From Dyadobacter sp. SG02 (GTDB lineage: Bacteria > Bacteroidota > Bacteroidia > Cytophagales > Spirosomataceae), in assembly GCF_900109045.1 (NCBI RefSeq), contig NZ_FNYL01000014.1:62001-126000 (forward strand): a stretch of DNA of 64,000 nt. The letters run 5' to 3'. The notes under the pieces were generated by a model. It was not told the DNA's origin, did no database searches, and saw nothing but the letters and a program-made list of their open reading frames with translations. A program made the position numbers and the translations under genes. Below are positions 45,105 through 54,078 of the stretch, in pieces. The first letter of the stretch is position 1; each line of letters begins with the position of its first letter.

Positions 45105-48095
45105 ATGAAAAAAATTCTGAGTTTATGCATGGTCTTACTCGGCCTGGGCGGCGGCGGTTTGCTTGCCCAGAATGCCAGGGTGACCGGAAAAGTGACGGAC
45201 CAGGACAATGCGGCGCTGCCCGGCGTGAGCATCCTGATCAGCGGGACCTCACAGGGTACCGTGACCGACGGTGAGGGCAATTACGCCATCCAGGCGCCGG
45301 GAAATGGCACGCTGGTGTTTTCGTTTATCGGCTATGAAAGTCAGACGGTGGAGATCGGCAACCGGTCGGTGGTCGACATTAAACTGGCGCAGGGCTCGCG
45401 GAGTTTGAACGAGGTCGTGGTAGTAGGTTATGGTACGCAAAGAAAAACCGACGTCACCGGCGCATTGTCGGTCGTATCGACGCGGGAATTTTCACAACAA
45501 CCCATTACCCGCCTCGACCAGGTGTTGCAGGGGCGTGCGGCCGGCGTGCAGGTAACGCAATCCAACGGTGCGCCGGGCGGGGATTCGAAAGTACGGGTCC
45601 GTGGTGCGAATTCGGTGCTTGGTAACAACGACCCGTTGTATGTGATCGACGGTTTTGTGGGTGCCAATTACAATTTGCTGAACCCCAATGATATCGAATC
45701 GCTGCAAGTGCTGAAAGATGCTGCTTCGACCTCGATCTACGGTAGTCGCGGCGCGAACGGCGTGATTATCATTACCACTAAAAAGGGTACCAAAGGCATT
45801 AAGGTAAGTTATGAAGGCCAGGGAAGCGTTTCGAATGTGATCAAGCGGTTCGATATCCTGCCGGCGGGCGAGTTTGCGGAGATCGTGAATGCACGTGCCA
45901 CCGCTACGGGTTCGAATGCACCGTTCACGCAGGCGCAGATCGACGATTTCAAAAAGAATGGCGGTACCGACTGGCAGGACCTCGTTTACCGTAAGGGAAG
46001 CGGCCAGCAGCATCAGGTAACGGTTTCGGGAGGAAATGAAAAGACTTCGTTCCTCATTTCGGGTAACTATGTGAACCAGAAAGGGATCGTGAACAATAGC
46101 GGGTTCAAGCGCTATGTTTTAAGAACTAATCTGAGTACTCAAATCAATAAAAACCTGGCATTGCGGCTCAATTTGTCGGGTGCGAAGACGGCCAACCACA
46201 ATACGGACGGCGGCGGTGCGCTGATCGAGGCATTGCAATGGGCGCCTACCACGCCTGCGTACGGTACCGACGGCCAGCCGACTTTCGCAGATCCGATCGG
46301 CTCCGTTTCGAGAAGCCCGCTGGATAATTTGTACGACAAATCCATCGACACCGAACGGATGAATATCAATGCGATTGGCGGGCTCACGTACCAATTGCCG
46401 ATCACCGGCCTTTCGCTCGATTTGCAATATGCGATCAACTACCTCGATGCGCAGAACAAGAACTTCAACGGCAAGCGCCTTTCGAACAACAACCCGAATG
46501 CGACCCGCTACTCGGCCGACCAGGTTACCTTGCAGAATACCAATGCATTGAACTACAACCGCACATTCGGCAACCATTCCATTACAGCGGTAGCCGTTTT
46601 GGAAACGCAGCAGTTTACCGACAAAAACTTCACCGCAACTGCCAACGGGCTCCGTTTCCCGCAATTGGGCTACGACAATATCGGCGGCAACTCGGCTGCG
46701 ACGGTGAACTCGGGTTTCTCCAAATGGACGTTGCTTTCATTGCTGGGACGTGTGAACTATGCATTTAAGGACAAATACCTCATCACGGCCGCCATTCGCC
46801 GGGATGGTTCTTCGAAATTCAGTAAGGATAACCGGAACAGCGTTTTCCCGTCGGTGGCATTGGGCTGGCGGCTTTCTGAGGAGGAGTTTATCAAAAACCT
46901 GAATGTATTCTCGAACCTGAAATTGCGCGGAAGCTGGGGTAAAACCGGTAGCCAGGCGATTAGCCCGTATGCGACATTATCGCCCTACAACTCTACGCAG
47001 GTCGGTTTCAATAACACGGCTGTAACGGCGGGCGTGATCCAGGGCAACCAGGGCAACAAAAACCTGAAATGGGAAACGACCACTCAAACCGACGTCGGTA
47101 TTGAAGTGGAAATCCTCAAAGGCCGTCTGCATTTCGAAGCCGATTATTTCAACAAAAGCACGACCGACCTGCTGCTGAATGTGCAGTTGCCCAACTACGC
47201 GGGCGGGGGTACGCAGCCGCGTAACGTGGGAGAGATCCGGAACCGTGGTTTTGAGTTCGCTATCGGTGGTACGCCGATCGAAAAAGGGAAATTCAGCTGG
47301 GAAACAAACCTGAACCTGTCGACGCTGAAAAACGAAGTGGTAAGCCTCGGCGGATTGCCACGGCTCGGGACCGGAACCGGCGCGGGCGGGGGTATGTCCA
47401 TTACCAACGAGTTTATGCTCATGCCCGGCCAGCCGCTGGGCTCGTATTGGGGCCTCAAATACCTCGGTACTTTCAAACCCGATGAGGCCGATATCGCCGC
47501 CAAGCAGGGCCGCGTTCCCGGCGATCCGCATTATGAAGACGTGAATGGCGACAATGCGATCACCACCGATGACTTCCAGATTGTCGGCCACGCGTTCCCT
47601 AAACTGACCGGCGGTTGGAATAACACCTTTACGTATAGTGGTTTTACCCTCAATGTATTCTTCCAGGGCGCATTCGGGGTCGATAAACTAAACTATACCC
47701 GTGCGGGTGCCATGTCGGGATCGGGTGAAGCGCGGCAGTTCCTGCTGACCGAAATCCGTGACTACTACCGTCCAGGCAATGAAGATTCGGATATTCCGGC
47801 ATTTACCAAAACCTATCAGCCATTCACGCAGTCGAGCCGGTTTGTCGAAAACGGAAGTTTTGTGCGATTGAAAAACGTGAGCCTGGCTTACAATGTGCCA
47901 TCGTCGGTTTTCAAGGATAAAGCCAATATCCGCATTTTCGCCAGTGCTACCAACCTGTTTACTATCACCAAATACAGCGGTCCGGACCCGGAAACGAGCA
48001 ACGTAGGTTCCAGCACGGACACGGCGATCGGTATCGACCGTGGTTCGTATCCGAATGCGAAGGTGTATACGGTAGGTCTCACACTTGGGTTTTAA
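45105..48095 (+). CDS. second SusC/RagA-family TonB-linked transporter
   Basis: The protein has 996 residues with a signal peptide ending Leu-Leu-Ala-Gln, the carboxypeptidase-regulatory domain, a TonB-box-proximal LNEVVVVGYGTQRKTDVTG, the plug with VRGANSVLGNNDPLYVIDGF and VLKDAASTSIYGSRGANGVI, and a barrel ending VGLTLGF. This matches the canonical SusC group better than the first copy. It imports a substrate together with the SusD-like protein encoded next. The two susC genes in this locus differ enough to suggest different ligands. Confidence 0.93.
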   Translation: MKKILSLCMVLLGLGGGGLLAQNARVTGKVTDQDNAALPGVSILISGTSQGTVTDGEGNYAIQAPGNGTLVFSFIGYESQTVEIGNRSVVDIKLAQGSRSLNEVVVVGYGTQRKTDVTGALSVVSTREFSQQPITRLDQVLQGRAAGVQVTQSNGAPGGDSKVRVRGANSVLGNNDPLYVIDGFVGANYNLLNPNDIESLQVLKDAASTSIYGSRGANGVIIITTKKGTKGIKVSYEGQGSVSNVIKRFDILPAGEFAEIVNARATATGSNAPFTQAQIDDFKKNGGTDWQDLVYRKGSGQQHQVTVSGGNEKTSFLISGNYVNQKGIVNNSGFKRYVLRTNLSTQINKNLALRLNLSGAKTANHNTDGGGALIEALQWAPTTPAYGTDGQPTFADPIGSVSRSPLDNLYDKSIDTERMNINAIGGLTYQLPITGLSLDLQYAINYLDAQNKNFNGKRLSNNNPNATRYSADQVTLQNTNALNYNRTFGNHSITAVAVLETQQFTDKNFTATANGLRFPQLGYDNIGGNSAATVNSGFSKWTLLSLLGRVNYAFKDKYLITAAIRRDGSSKFSKDNRNSVFPSVALGWRLSEEEFIKNLNVFSNLKLRGSWGKTGSQAISPYATLSPYNSTQVGFNNTAVTAGVIQGNQGNKNLKWETTTQTDVGIEVEILKGRLHFEADYFNKSTTDLLLNVQLPNYAGGGTQPRNVGEIRNRGFEFAIGGTPIEKGKFSWETNLNLSTLKNEVVSLGGLPRLGTGTGAGGGMSITNEFMLMPGQPLGSYWGLKYLGTFKPDEADIAAKQGRVPGDPHYEDVNGDNAITTDDFQIVGHAFPKLTGGWNNTFTYSGFTLNVFFQGAFGVDKLNYTRAGAMSGSGEARQFLLTEIRDYYRPGNEDSDIPAFTKTYQPFTQSSRFVENGSFVRLKNVSLAYNVPSSVFKDKANIRIFASATNLFTITKYSGPDPETSNVGSSTDTAIGIDRGSYPNAKVYTVGLTLGF

Positions 48096-48114
48096 ACCAT
48101 TTCAAAAAACAGAC

Positions 48115-49599
48115 ATGAAAAAAATAACCATACTTCTTTTAAGCGGCCTGCTTCTGACGGGAGCCGGTTGCAGCGATTACCTCGATGAGGATACGACCGG
48201 ACTTTTGTACGGGCCTAATGTGCTTTCGACACAGGACGGGCTGGAATCGGCGCTGACCGGTGCTTACAAGGGCCTGGCGAACCAATGGACTTACGGGTTC
48301 TTGCACCCGTCGGCCAATGCGGCAGTACTTGGCGCGGACGATGTTACCACCCACCCGGCGAGTAACAAGGCCGACTGGCGGGAGTTTGATCAGTTCAATG
48401 TGTCGACGACCAACCAGCGTTCGAATGCGGTTTACAATGGTTGCTACAAAGCCATTCAGGGCGCGAACAATGTGATTAACAACTATGAAAAAACAGTGGG
48501 TACGAAAGCGACGATCGACATTATTGTCGGCGAGACATATTTCATCCGCGCGTTTTCCTACTACTGGCTGACCCGTTTCTGGGGCAATATTCCGTTGATC
48601 CTCGCCGGGGAATATTCCGATGAATTGCTGACCGTCAAAAAGTCGACGCCACAGGAAATTTATGACCTGATCGTGGCCGATCTGAAAGTGGCTGAAACGA
48701 ATCTGCCGAATGCGAAACGTGATCCGGGCCGCCCGAACAAAGGCTCTGCGAAAGCATTCCTCGCGGACGTGTACCTCACCATGGCAGGCTGGCCGCTGAA
48801 ACAAACCGATAAATACGACCTCGCCGCGGCAAAAGCCAAGGAAGTGATCGACAATGCGGCTACCTACGGCTTCGAGTTGCTGCCGACCTTCGCGGCTGTT
48901 TTTGAAAACGATCCCGCATCGCCGGGGACCAAGGAGGCAGTGTTCCAGATTAGCGGCTATCTCGGCGGCAGCGGTACCGCGAATGCGACTTACGGCAATA
49001 CGACCATGCCTGGTGAAGAAGGTGGATGGGACGATATGTTTGCGGAGCTTAATTTCTTCCGCGATTTTCCCGCAGGACCCCGCAAGGACGCTACTTTCCG
49101 TACTGAATTCGGGTTAGGCGCTACTAAAATTCCCTGGCAAAGCAGTTTGACCAAACATCCTTACTACCAGAAATGGTATATCAAAGGCAACATCGTGACG
49201 TCCAGCATTTCGCTGCCTTCGGTGATGATGCGTTACCCGCACGTGCTGACGATCTACGCAGAAGCCAAAGCACGCGGCACCGGCGGTCCCGATCAGGCGG
49301 CTTACGATGCATTGAACAAAGTTCGCCTGCGTGGCCGCGCGACCGGTACCAAGGCATTGACGCCGGGTGACGGCCTTACCGCAGCACAGTTTGCCGACGA
49401 AGTCGTGCAGGAACGCGCGTGGGAGTTCGCCTGCGAGCGCACGCGCTGGTTCGACCTCGTGCGCCTGGAAAGGGTGGAAGAAGCTAACTCGAAAAGGAGT
49501 GCCGACGATTTGCAGCCGATCAAGCCGATCGTGAAAGCGAATTACTGGTTCCCGCTGCCTTACACGGATACGTCCATTAATCCAAATTTGAATCAATAG
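48115..49599 (+). CDS. second SusD/RagB-like lipoprotein
   Basis: The protein has 494 residues from the ATG at 48115, which begins a lipoprotein signal with lipobox TGAGC; the longer frame from 48085 overlaps susC. The body carries SusD marks such as ETYFIRAFSYYWLTRFWGNI and a C-terminal RAWEFACERTRWFDLVRLE, where WEF..E..RWFDL is the classic SusD end. It binds glycan at the surface with the preceding SusC. Confidence 0.93.
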   Translation: MKKITILLLSGLLLTGAGCSDYLDEDTTGLLYGPNVLSTQDGLESALTGAYKGLANQWTYGFLHPSANAAVLGADDVTTHPASNKADWREFDQFNVSTTNQRSNAVYNGCYKAIQGANNVINNYEKTVGTKATIDIIVGETYFIRAFSYYWLTRFWGNIPLILAGEYSDELLTVKKSTPQEIYDLIVADLKVAETNLPNAKRDPGRPNKGSAKAFLADVYLTMAGWPLKQTDKYDLAAAKAKEVIDNAATYGFELLPTFAAVFENDPASPGTKEAVFQISGYLGGSGTANATYGNTTMPGEEGGWDDMFAELNFFRDFPAGPRKDATFRTEFGLGATKIPWQSSLTKHPYYQKWYIKGNIVTSSISLPSVMMRYPHVLTIYAEAKARGTGGPDQAAYDALNKVRLRGRATGTKALTPGDGLTAAQFADEVVQERAWEFACERTRWFDLVRLERVEEANSKRSADDLQPIKPIVKANYWFPLPYTDTSINPNLNQ

Positions 49600-49605
49600 C
49601 GGTTC

Positions 49606-49671
49606 GCCTGTGCCTTTGACTTCGCTGGCTGACAAGAGCAGTGTCAGCCAGAGCGGAGTCGAAGGCGGGCG
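49606..49671. repeat. imperfect palindrome, same family as 7761-7823
   Basis: GGCTGAC (49626-49632) pairs with GTCAGCC (49642-49648) and the outer parts pair with gaps. It shares GAGCGGAGTCGAAG with the palindrome at 7761. It follows the susD stop and may end transcription. Confidence 0.7.
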
Positions 49672-49713
49672 AAAACCCCGATTTATTTGTTAGATGCCCA
49701 CATTTTAAATGAT

Positions 49714-51978
49714 ATGATGCTCCGCTTCCCGATCATATTCTCTTTATTGCTAGCCACATTTTGTGCATTGGCGGCAGCTGTTTACAACGACGGCGACAGC
49801 CACTTCCTGGACGACCGTGTCCCGGACGACCGTTTCACGGACGAGCGCGTCCCGGACGATCCCAAAAACGCCGACTGGCCGGTGTATGGCGGCAACAGTG
49901 CCGGCAACCGCTATTCTTCGTTGACCCAGATCAATAAGGATAATGTGAAAAACCTGCAACCGGCCTGGACGTACGACACGGGCGAAAACAACAAGCCCGG
50001 GGAGCGCGGCATGGATATGCAATGCCAGCCGATCGTGATCGACGGTATTATGTACGGCACGACGCCGCGGTTGAAAGTATTTGCCGTCGAAGCGGCGACG
50101 GGCAGGGAGCTATGGAAGTTTGACCCATTCGAAGGAAAACGACCGCGGTTCCATCCGATGCGGGGCGTGGTGTATTGGTCGGAGGGGAGCGATAAGCGCA
50201 TTCTGTTCACGGCCGGGGCATCATTGTTTGCATTGAATGCGGAAACCGGAAAGCTGGTGGAAAGTTTTGGTAAAAGCGGCGAGGTTGATTTTCACGACGG
50301 CCTCGGCGATGAGGCGACTTACGGTTATGATCCATCCCAGTTTAATATTCGGAACACTACGCCGGGCGTGGTTTACAAAAACCTGCTCATTACCGGTTCG
50401 TCGGTTTCGGAAGGAGGTGATGCATTGCCGGGACACATCCGGGCATTCGACGTGCGTACGGGCAAGGTCGCCTGGGTGTTCCGCACGATTCCGCTGCCGG
50501 GAGAATACGGGTATGATACGTGGGCAAAAGATTCCTACAAAAAACTCGGCGGCGCCAATTGCTGGGCCGGAATGGTAATTGATGAAAAACGGGGGACGGT
50601 ATTTCTGGGTACCGGCTCGCCATCTGTGGATTTTTATGGAGGGGCAAGAAAGGGAAGTAACCTCTTCGCGAATTGCGTGATCGCGCTCAACGCGCAGACA
50701 GGCAAGCGGATCTGGCATTTTCAGACCGTTCACCACGACCTTTGGGACAGGGACATTCCTTGCCCGCCGAATTTGATTCGGGTGAAGAGAAATGGCAAAA
50801 TGGTGGATGCCGTAGCACAGGCGACCAAGGATGGCTACGTATTCCTGTTCGACCGGGATACGGGTAAACCGCTCTTTCCCGTAAAAGAAATACCGGTCCC
50901 CAAGGCGAAACCCTTGCCCGGTGACCAGCCCTGGCCGACGCAGCCGGTACCAGTCAAACCGGTCCCATTTGCCAACCAGACATTAACCGAAGCCGATATT
51001 ACCACCCGCACCCCCGAGGCGCACGCCTACGTGCTCGACCGCTTCCGCAGCAGCAACAAAGGCCCGAAAAACCAGCCACCCGATTTGGACGGAGGTTTGT
51101 TATACGGCATCGGAGGAGGCGCCGAATGGGGCGGTACAGCGGCCGATCCGGAAGGTATTATCTATGTGAATGGTAATAATATGCTCTGGTGGCTCAAAAT
51201 GCGGGACGCGAAGGAGACACAGAAGGGTGAGGTATTATCAAGAGGTCAGGTTTTGTTCAACACGAATTGTGCGGCTTGCCACGCTACCGATTCGAAGAAT
51301 GTGACGGCTTCGGCTTCCGCACAGGCTTATCCGGTTTTGAAAGACATCGGCCAGCGCCTGAACCGCGAGCAGATCGGCGCATTGCTGGAAACCGGTAGGG
51401 GAAGGATGCCTTCGTTCCAGCATATTTCAAAAGACGACCGTGCGGCGATCATCGATTTCCTGCTAAAAACAGAACCTAAGCCCACTGCGAACGACATCCA
51501 CGCACAAACAGCGACCACGTCGTCCAAAAGCAATGCCGTTTTCCCACACCAGCCGCCCTATGTGAACAACGGCAATGTCCAGTTCCGCGATCAGGACAAT
51601 TACCCGGCCATAAAGCCACCCTGGGGTACGCTGAACGCTATTAACATGAACACCGGCGAATACCTCTGGAAAGTTACGCTCGGCGAATATCCCGAATTGA
51701 CGAAACAAGGTATTCCGCCTACCGGTACCGAAAACCACGGCGGCCCGCTCGTGACGGCAGGCGGTCTGCTCTTTATCGCAGCGACCTATGACGAAAAGCT
51801 CCGTGCATTCGACACCAAAACCGGCAAAGTCGTTTGGGAATACAAATTACCGGCAGGCGGTTTTGCAACGCCTATTACCTATATGGTCGATGGAAAGCAA
51901 TATATTGCAATCGCAGCCGGCGGCACGAGATACGGCCTGAAGCCCGGCGGCAATTACATCGCATTCGCGTTGCCGTAA
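49714..51978 (+). CDS. PQQ-dependent quinohaemoprotein dehydrogenase
   Basis: The protein has about 754 residues from ATG 49714 (an adjacent ATG at 49717 and a TTG at 49687 are alternatives). A signal peptide is followed by an acidic repeat DDRVPDDRFTDERVPDD, then an eight-bladed propeller starting DWPVYGGNSAGNRYSSLTQI, with blade motifs such as GRELWKFDPF and GKVVWEYKLP. A cytochrome c domain with CAACH (519-523) and RMPSFQHIS is inserted before the last blades. Such enzymes oxidise alcohols or aldoses in the periplasm; in this locus oxidation of an aldose to its lactone (for example galactose) is the natural guess. No PQQ synthesis genes are in the window. Confidence 0.87.
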   Translation: MMLRFPIIFSLLLATFCALAAAVYNDGDSHFLDDRVPDDRFTDERVPDDPKNADWPVYGGNSAGNRYSSLTQINKDNVKNLQPAWTYDTGENNKPGERGMDMQCQPIVIDGIMYGTTPRLKVFAVEAATGRELWKFDPFEGKRPRFHPMRGVVYWSEGSDKRILFTAGASLFALNAETGKLVESFGKSGEVDFHDGLGDEATYGYDPSQFNIRNTTPGVVYKNLLITGSSVSEGGDALPGHIRAFDVRTGKVAWVFRTIPLPGEYGYDTWAKDSYKKLGGANCWAGMVIDEKRGTVFLGTGSPSVDFYGGARKGSNLFANCVIALNAQTGKRIWHFQTVHHDLWDRDIPCPPNLIRVKRNGKMVDAVAQATKDGYVFLFDRDTGKPLFPVKEIPVPKAKPLPGDQPWPTQPVPVKPVPFANQTLTEADITTRTPEAHAYVLDRFRSSNKGPKNQPPDLDGGLLYGIGGGAEWGGTAADPEGIIYVNGNNMLWWLKMRDAKETQKGEVLSRGQVLFNTNCAACHATDSKNVTASASAQAYPVLKDIGQRLNREQIGALLETGRGRMPSFQHISKDDRAAIIDFLLKTEPKPTANDIHAQTATTSSKSNAVFPHQPPYVNNGNVQFRDQDNYPAIKPPWGTLNAINMNTGEYLWKVTLGEYPELTKQGIPPTGTENHGGPLVTAGGLLFIAATYDEKLRAFDTKTGKVVWEYKLPAGGFATPITYMVDGKQYIAIAAGGTRYGLKPGGNYIAFALP

Positions 51979-51990
51979 TGGCATTGGGGG

Positions 51991-52354
51991 CCGTCGATTA
52001 AAATCGACGGAAATGGAAATAGGCGAATTCGCATTTGTGGTGCCGTGGTGTATCGTTTGCCGTCGATTAAAATCGACGGGAATGGAAATAGGCGAATTCG
52101 CATTTGTGGTGTTGTCATGCATCGTTTGCCGTCGATTAAAATCGACGGGAATGGGAAATAAGCGAATTCGCATTTGGGTGCCGTGGCGTATCGTTTTCCG
52201 TCGATTAAAATCGACGGGAATGGAAATAGGCGAATCGCAATTATGGTACCGTGATGTATCGTTTCCCGTCGACTAAAGTCGACGGAAATGGAGAAATGCG
52301 AATTCGCATTTGTAGTGCCGTAACGCATCTTTTACCGTCGACTTAAGTCGACGG
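51991..52354. repeat. six-copy 69-bp tandem repeat with covarying palindrome
   Basis: The palindrome CCGTCGATTAAAATCGACGG or a variant starts at 51991, 52060, 52129, 52198, 52266 and 52335. Copies 1-4 share the same stem; copies 5 and 6 have C and G in place of T and A at the innermost pair (CCGTCGAC...GTCGACGG), so pairing is kept. Most units also carry a second palindrome, GCGAATTCGC. Both strands have long open frames only because 69 is a multiple of three. It fills the gap between the PQQ enzyme and dgoK. Confidence 0.93.
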
Positions 52355-52370
52355 AGGAAAAGCTAAACAA

Positions 52371-52415
52371 GTGCCGTAGGCACAAACATTTACTAACCCG
52401 GGATTTCAATCCCGG
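52371..52415. repeat. two small hairpins before dgoK
   Basis: GTGCCGTAGGCAC (52371-52383) and CCGGGAT (52398-52404) with ATCCCGG (52409-52415). The second ends 20 nt before the dgoK ATG and could affect its translation or end transcription. Confidence 0.65.
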
Positions 52416-52435
52416 TACCTAACAAAAAAGAAACC

Positions 52436-53443
52436 ATGAGTAAACACCTGCTAAGTTGTGACTGGGGAACGTCCTCGTTCCGGTTGAGGCTGGTCAATGT
52501 GAAGGATCACGATGTGGTAGGAGAGGTGACGTCTGCCAACGGGATCGGGGCCGTTTACAACGCCTGGCGGGAAGCCCACAGTACCGGTAATGTCCCGCGT
52601 GGCGAATATTTCCGTTCGATTATCGCCACACAGATCACCGCATTGAACAAGCAAACCGGGATAAACCTCTCCGGTGTGCCGATTGTTCTGTCCGGCATGG
52701 CTTCTTCCTCGATCGGGATGGAGGAGCTGGCTTACGCGCGGTTGCCATTTGCATTGGATGGGGCGCACCTCGGTATGCGGCATTATGAAGAGCAACCGGA
52801 TTTTCCGCACGAAATCACGTTGATCTCCGGTGTGCGGAGCGATCACGACGTGATGCGCGGCGAAGAGACCCAGCTCATTGGCCTCGGCGCCGCAATGGAC
52901 CTTTCGGGCCGGGACGCGATATTCATTTTCCCGGGCACGCATTCGAAGCATATGTTCGTGCGCGACGGCCGGTTGATTGATTTCAAGACTTTTATGACGG
53001 GAGAAATCTTTCATTTAATGGCTAATCAAAGTATTCTCAAAGACTCCATCCACCATTATCACCAGCCGGATTTCGACGAAGAAGCGGTAGCCGCATTCCG
53101 TGCGGGCATACGCGAGTCGGGTACGGGAAATATTTTAAATGCATTATTTACAGTAAGAACCAACCAGCTTTTTGATTTATTAAATAAGCGGGAAAACGGA
53201 ATGTTCCTGAGCGGGTTACTGATCGGCTACGAGATACGCGACCTGACGAAGGAAACCAGCGCACACCTCGTGCTTTGCGGCGGCAATAACCTGTACCAAT
53301 TGTACAAAACCGCGATCGAGACATTGAGCCTGGCGGGTAGGGCGACCATTATCCCGTCCGAAATCGTCGACCGTGCAGCAACCACCGGGCATATCCGGAT
53401 TTTTGAGAACCAACATTTAACATTGAATAAAACTAATTTATGA
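52436..53443 (+). CDS. dgoK: 2-dehydro-3-deoxygalactonokinase
   Basis: The protein has 335 residues without a signal peptide, so it is cytoplasmic. It shows the DgoK family phrases SCDWGTSSFRLRLV (phosphate-binding loop), SGMASSSIGMEE, VMRGEETQLIG and FPGTHSKH. It phosphorylates 2-dehydro-3-deoxy-D-galactonate at C6 with ATP, the second step of the De Ley-Doudoroff route. Its stop overlaps the aldolase start as ATGA. The last residues (after GHIRIFENQ) are variable. Family assignment is firm; a related 2-keto-3-deoxy sugar acid as substrate cannot be excluded. Confidence 0.93.
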   Translation: MSKHLLSCDWGTSSFRLRLVNVKDHDVVGEVTSANGIGAVYNAWREAHSTGNVPRGEYFRSIIATQITALNKQTGINLSGVPIVLSGMASSSIGMEELAYARLPFALDGAHLGMRHYEEQPDFPHEITLISGVRSDHDVMRGEETQLIGLGAAMDLSGRDAIFIFPGTHSKHMFVRDGRLIDFKTFMTGEIFHLMANQSILKDSIHHYHQPDFDEEAVAAFRAGIRESGTGNILNALFTVRTNQLFDLLNKRENGMFLSGLLIGYEIRDLTKETSAHLVLCGGNNLYQLYKTAIETLSLAGRATIIPSEIVDRAATTGHIRIFENQHLTLNKTNL

Positions 53444-54075
53444 GTGAGCGTACATTTTCGTGGGAATTGTTCAACAAGGCGCCGTTGGTCGGCATTATCC
53501 GCAACGTATCGCCGGAGGACGTCAAGCGCATCCTGCCCATCTACCGCGAGGCGGGTTTGACGACCGTCGAAATCACGATGAACACGCCCGGTGCGACGGA
53601 CATGATCCGTTATGCACTGGAAAACGAGCATTACGGCCTGAATATCGGTGCGGGAACGGTTTGTACCAAGGAGGATCTGGATTTGGCGCTGGACGCGGGA
53701 GCGCAGTTTATTGTGACACCGGTTTTAAGTAAAAAGGTGGTTAAATCCTGTGTCAAAAAGGGCGTTCCGGTATTTCCCGGCGCTTATACACCCACTGAAA
53801 TCTTTAATGCCTGGTCGCTGGGCGCGTCGATGGTAAAGATATATCCTGCGACCGCATTGGGGCCGGGCTATATCAAAGACCTCAAAGCGCCGATGAACGA
53901 GCTGAAACTCCTGCCGACCGGCGGCGTGAGCCTCGAAAACATGGAGGCCTTCCTGAAAGCGGGCGCCAATGGGCTGGGTATAGGCGGGCAATTATTTGAC
54001 AAAAAGCTGATCCAGGACAAAGACTGGGACGGACTGAAAGCACATTTCCTTCAATTCGCAAAAAAACTCGCTTAA
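53440..54075 (+). CDS. dgoA: 2-dehydro-3-deoxy-6-phosphogalactonate aldolase
   Basis: The protein has 211 residues of the KDPG/KDPGal aldolase type. E44 (TVEITMN) and K133 (MVKIYPA) fall at the positions of the catalytic Glu and the Schiff-base Lys of bacterial KDPG aldolases. GAGTVCTKEDL and LLPTGGVSLENM complete the barrel. It splits the phosphorylated sugar acid into pyruvate and D-glyceraldehyde 3-phosphate. Pairing with dgoK points to the galacto isomer. It is coupled to dgoK by a 4-bp overlap and precedes the transporter by 3 bp. Confidence 0.93.
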   Translation: MSERTFSWELFNKAPLVGIIRNVSPEDVKRILPIYREAGLTTVEITMNTPGATDMIRYALENEHYGLNIGAGTVCTKEDLDLALDAGAQFIVTPVLSKKVVKSCVKKGVPVFPGAYTPTEIFNAWSLGASMVKIYPATALGPGYIKDLKAPMNELKLLPTGGVSLENMEAFLKAGANGLGIGGQLFDKKLIQDKDWDGLKAHFLQFAKKLA

Positions 54076-54078
54076 CCA

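Noticed and set aside
51954..52328. Open frames on both strands in the 69-bp array, such as a 124-residue repetitive peptide
   Set aside because: The frames are open only because the unit is 23 codons long; changes between copies keep the palindrome, not the peptide.
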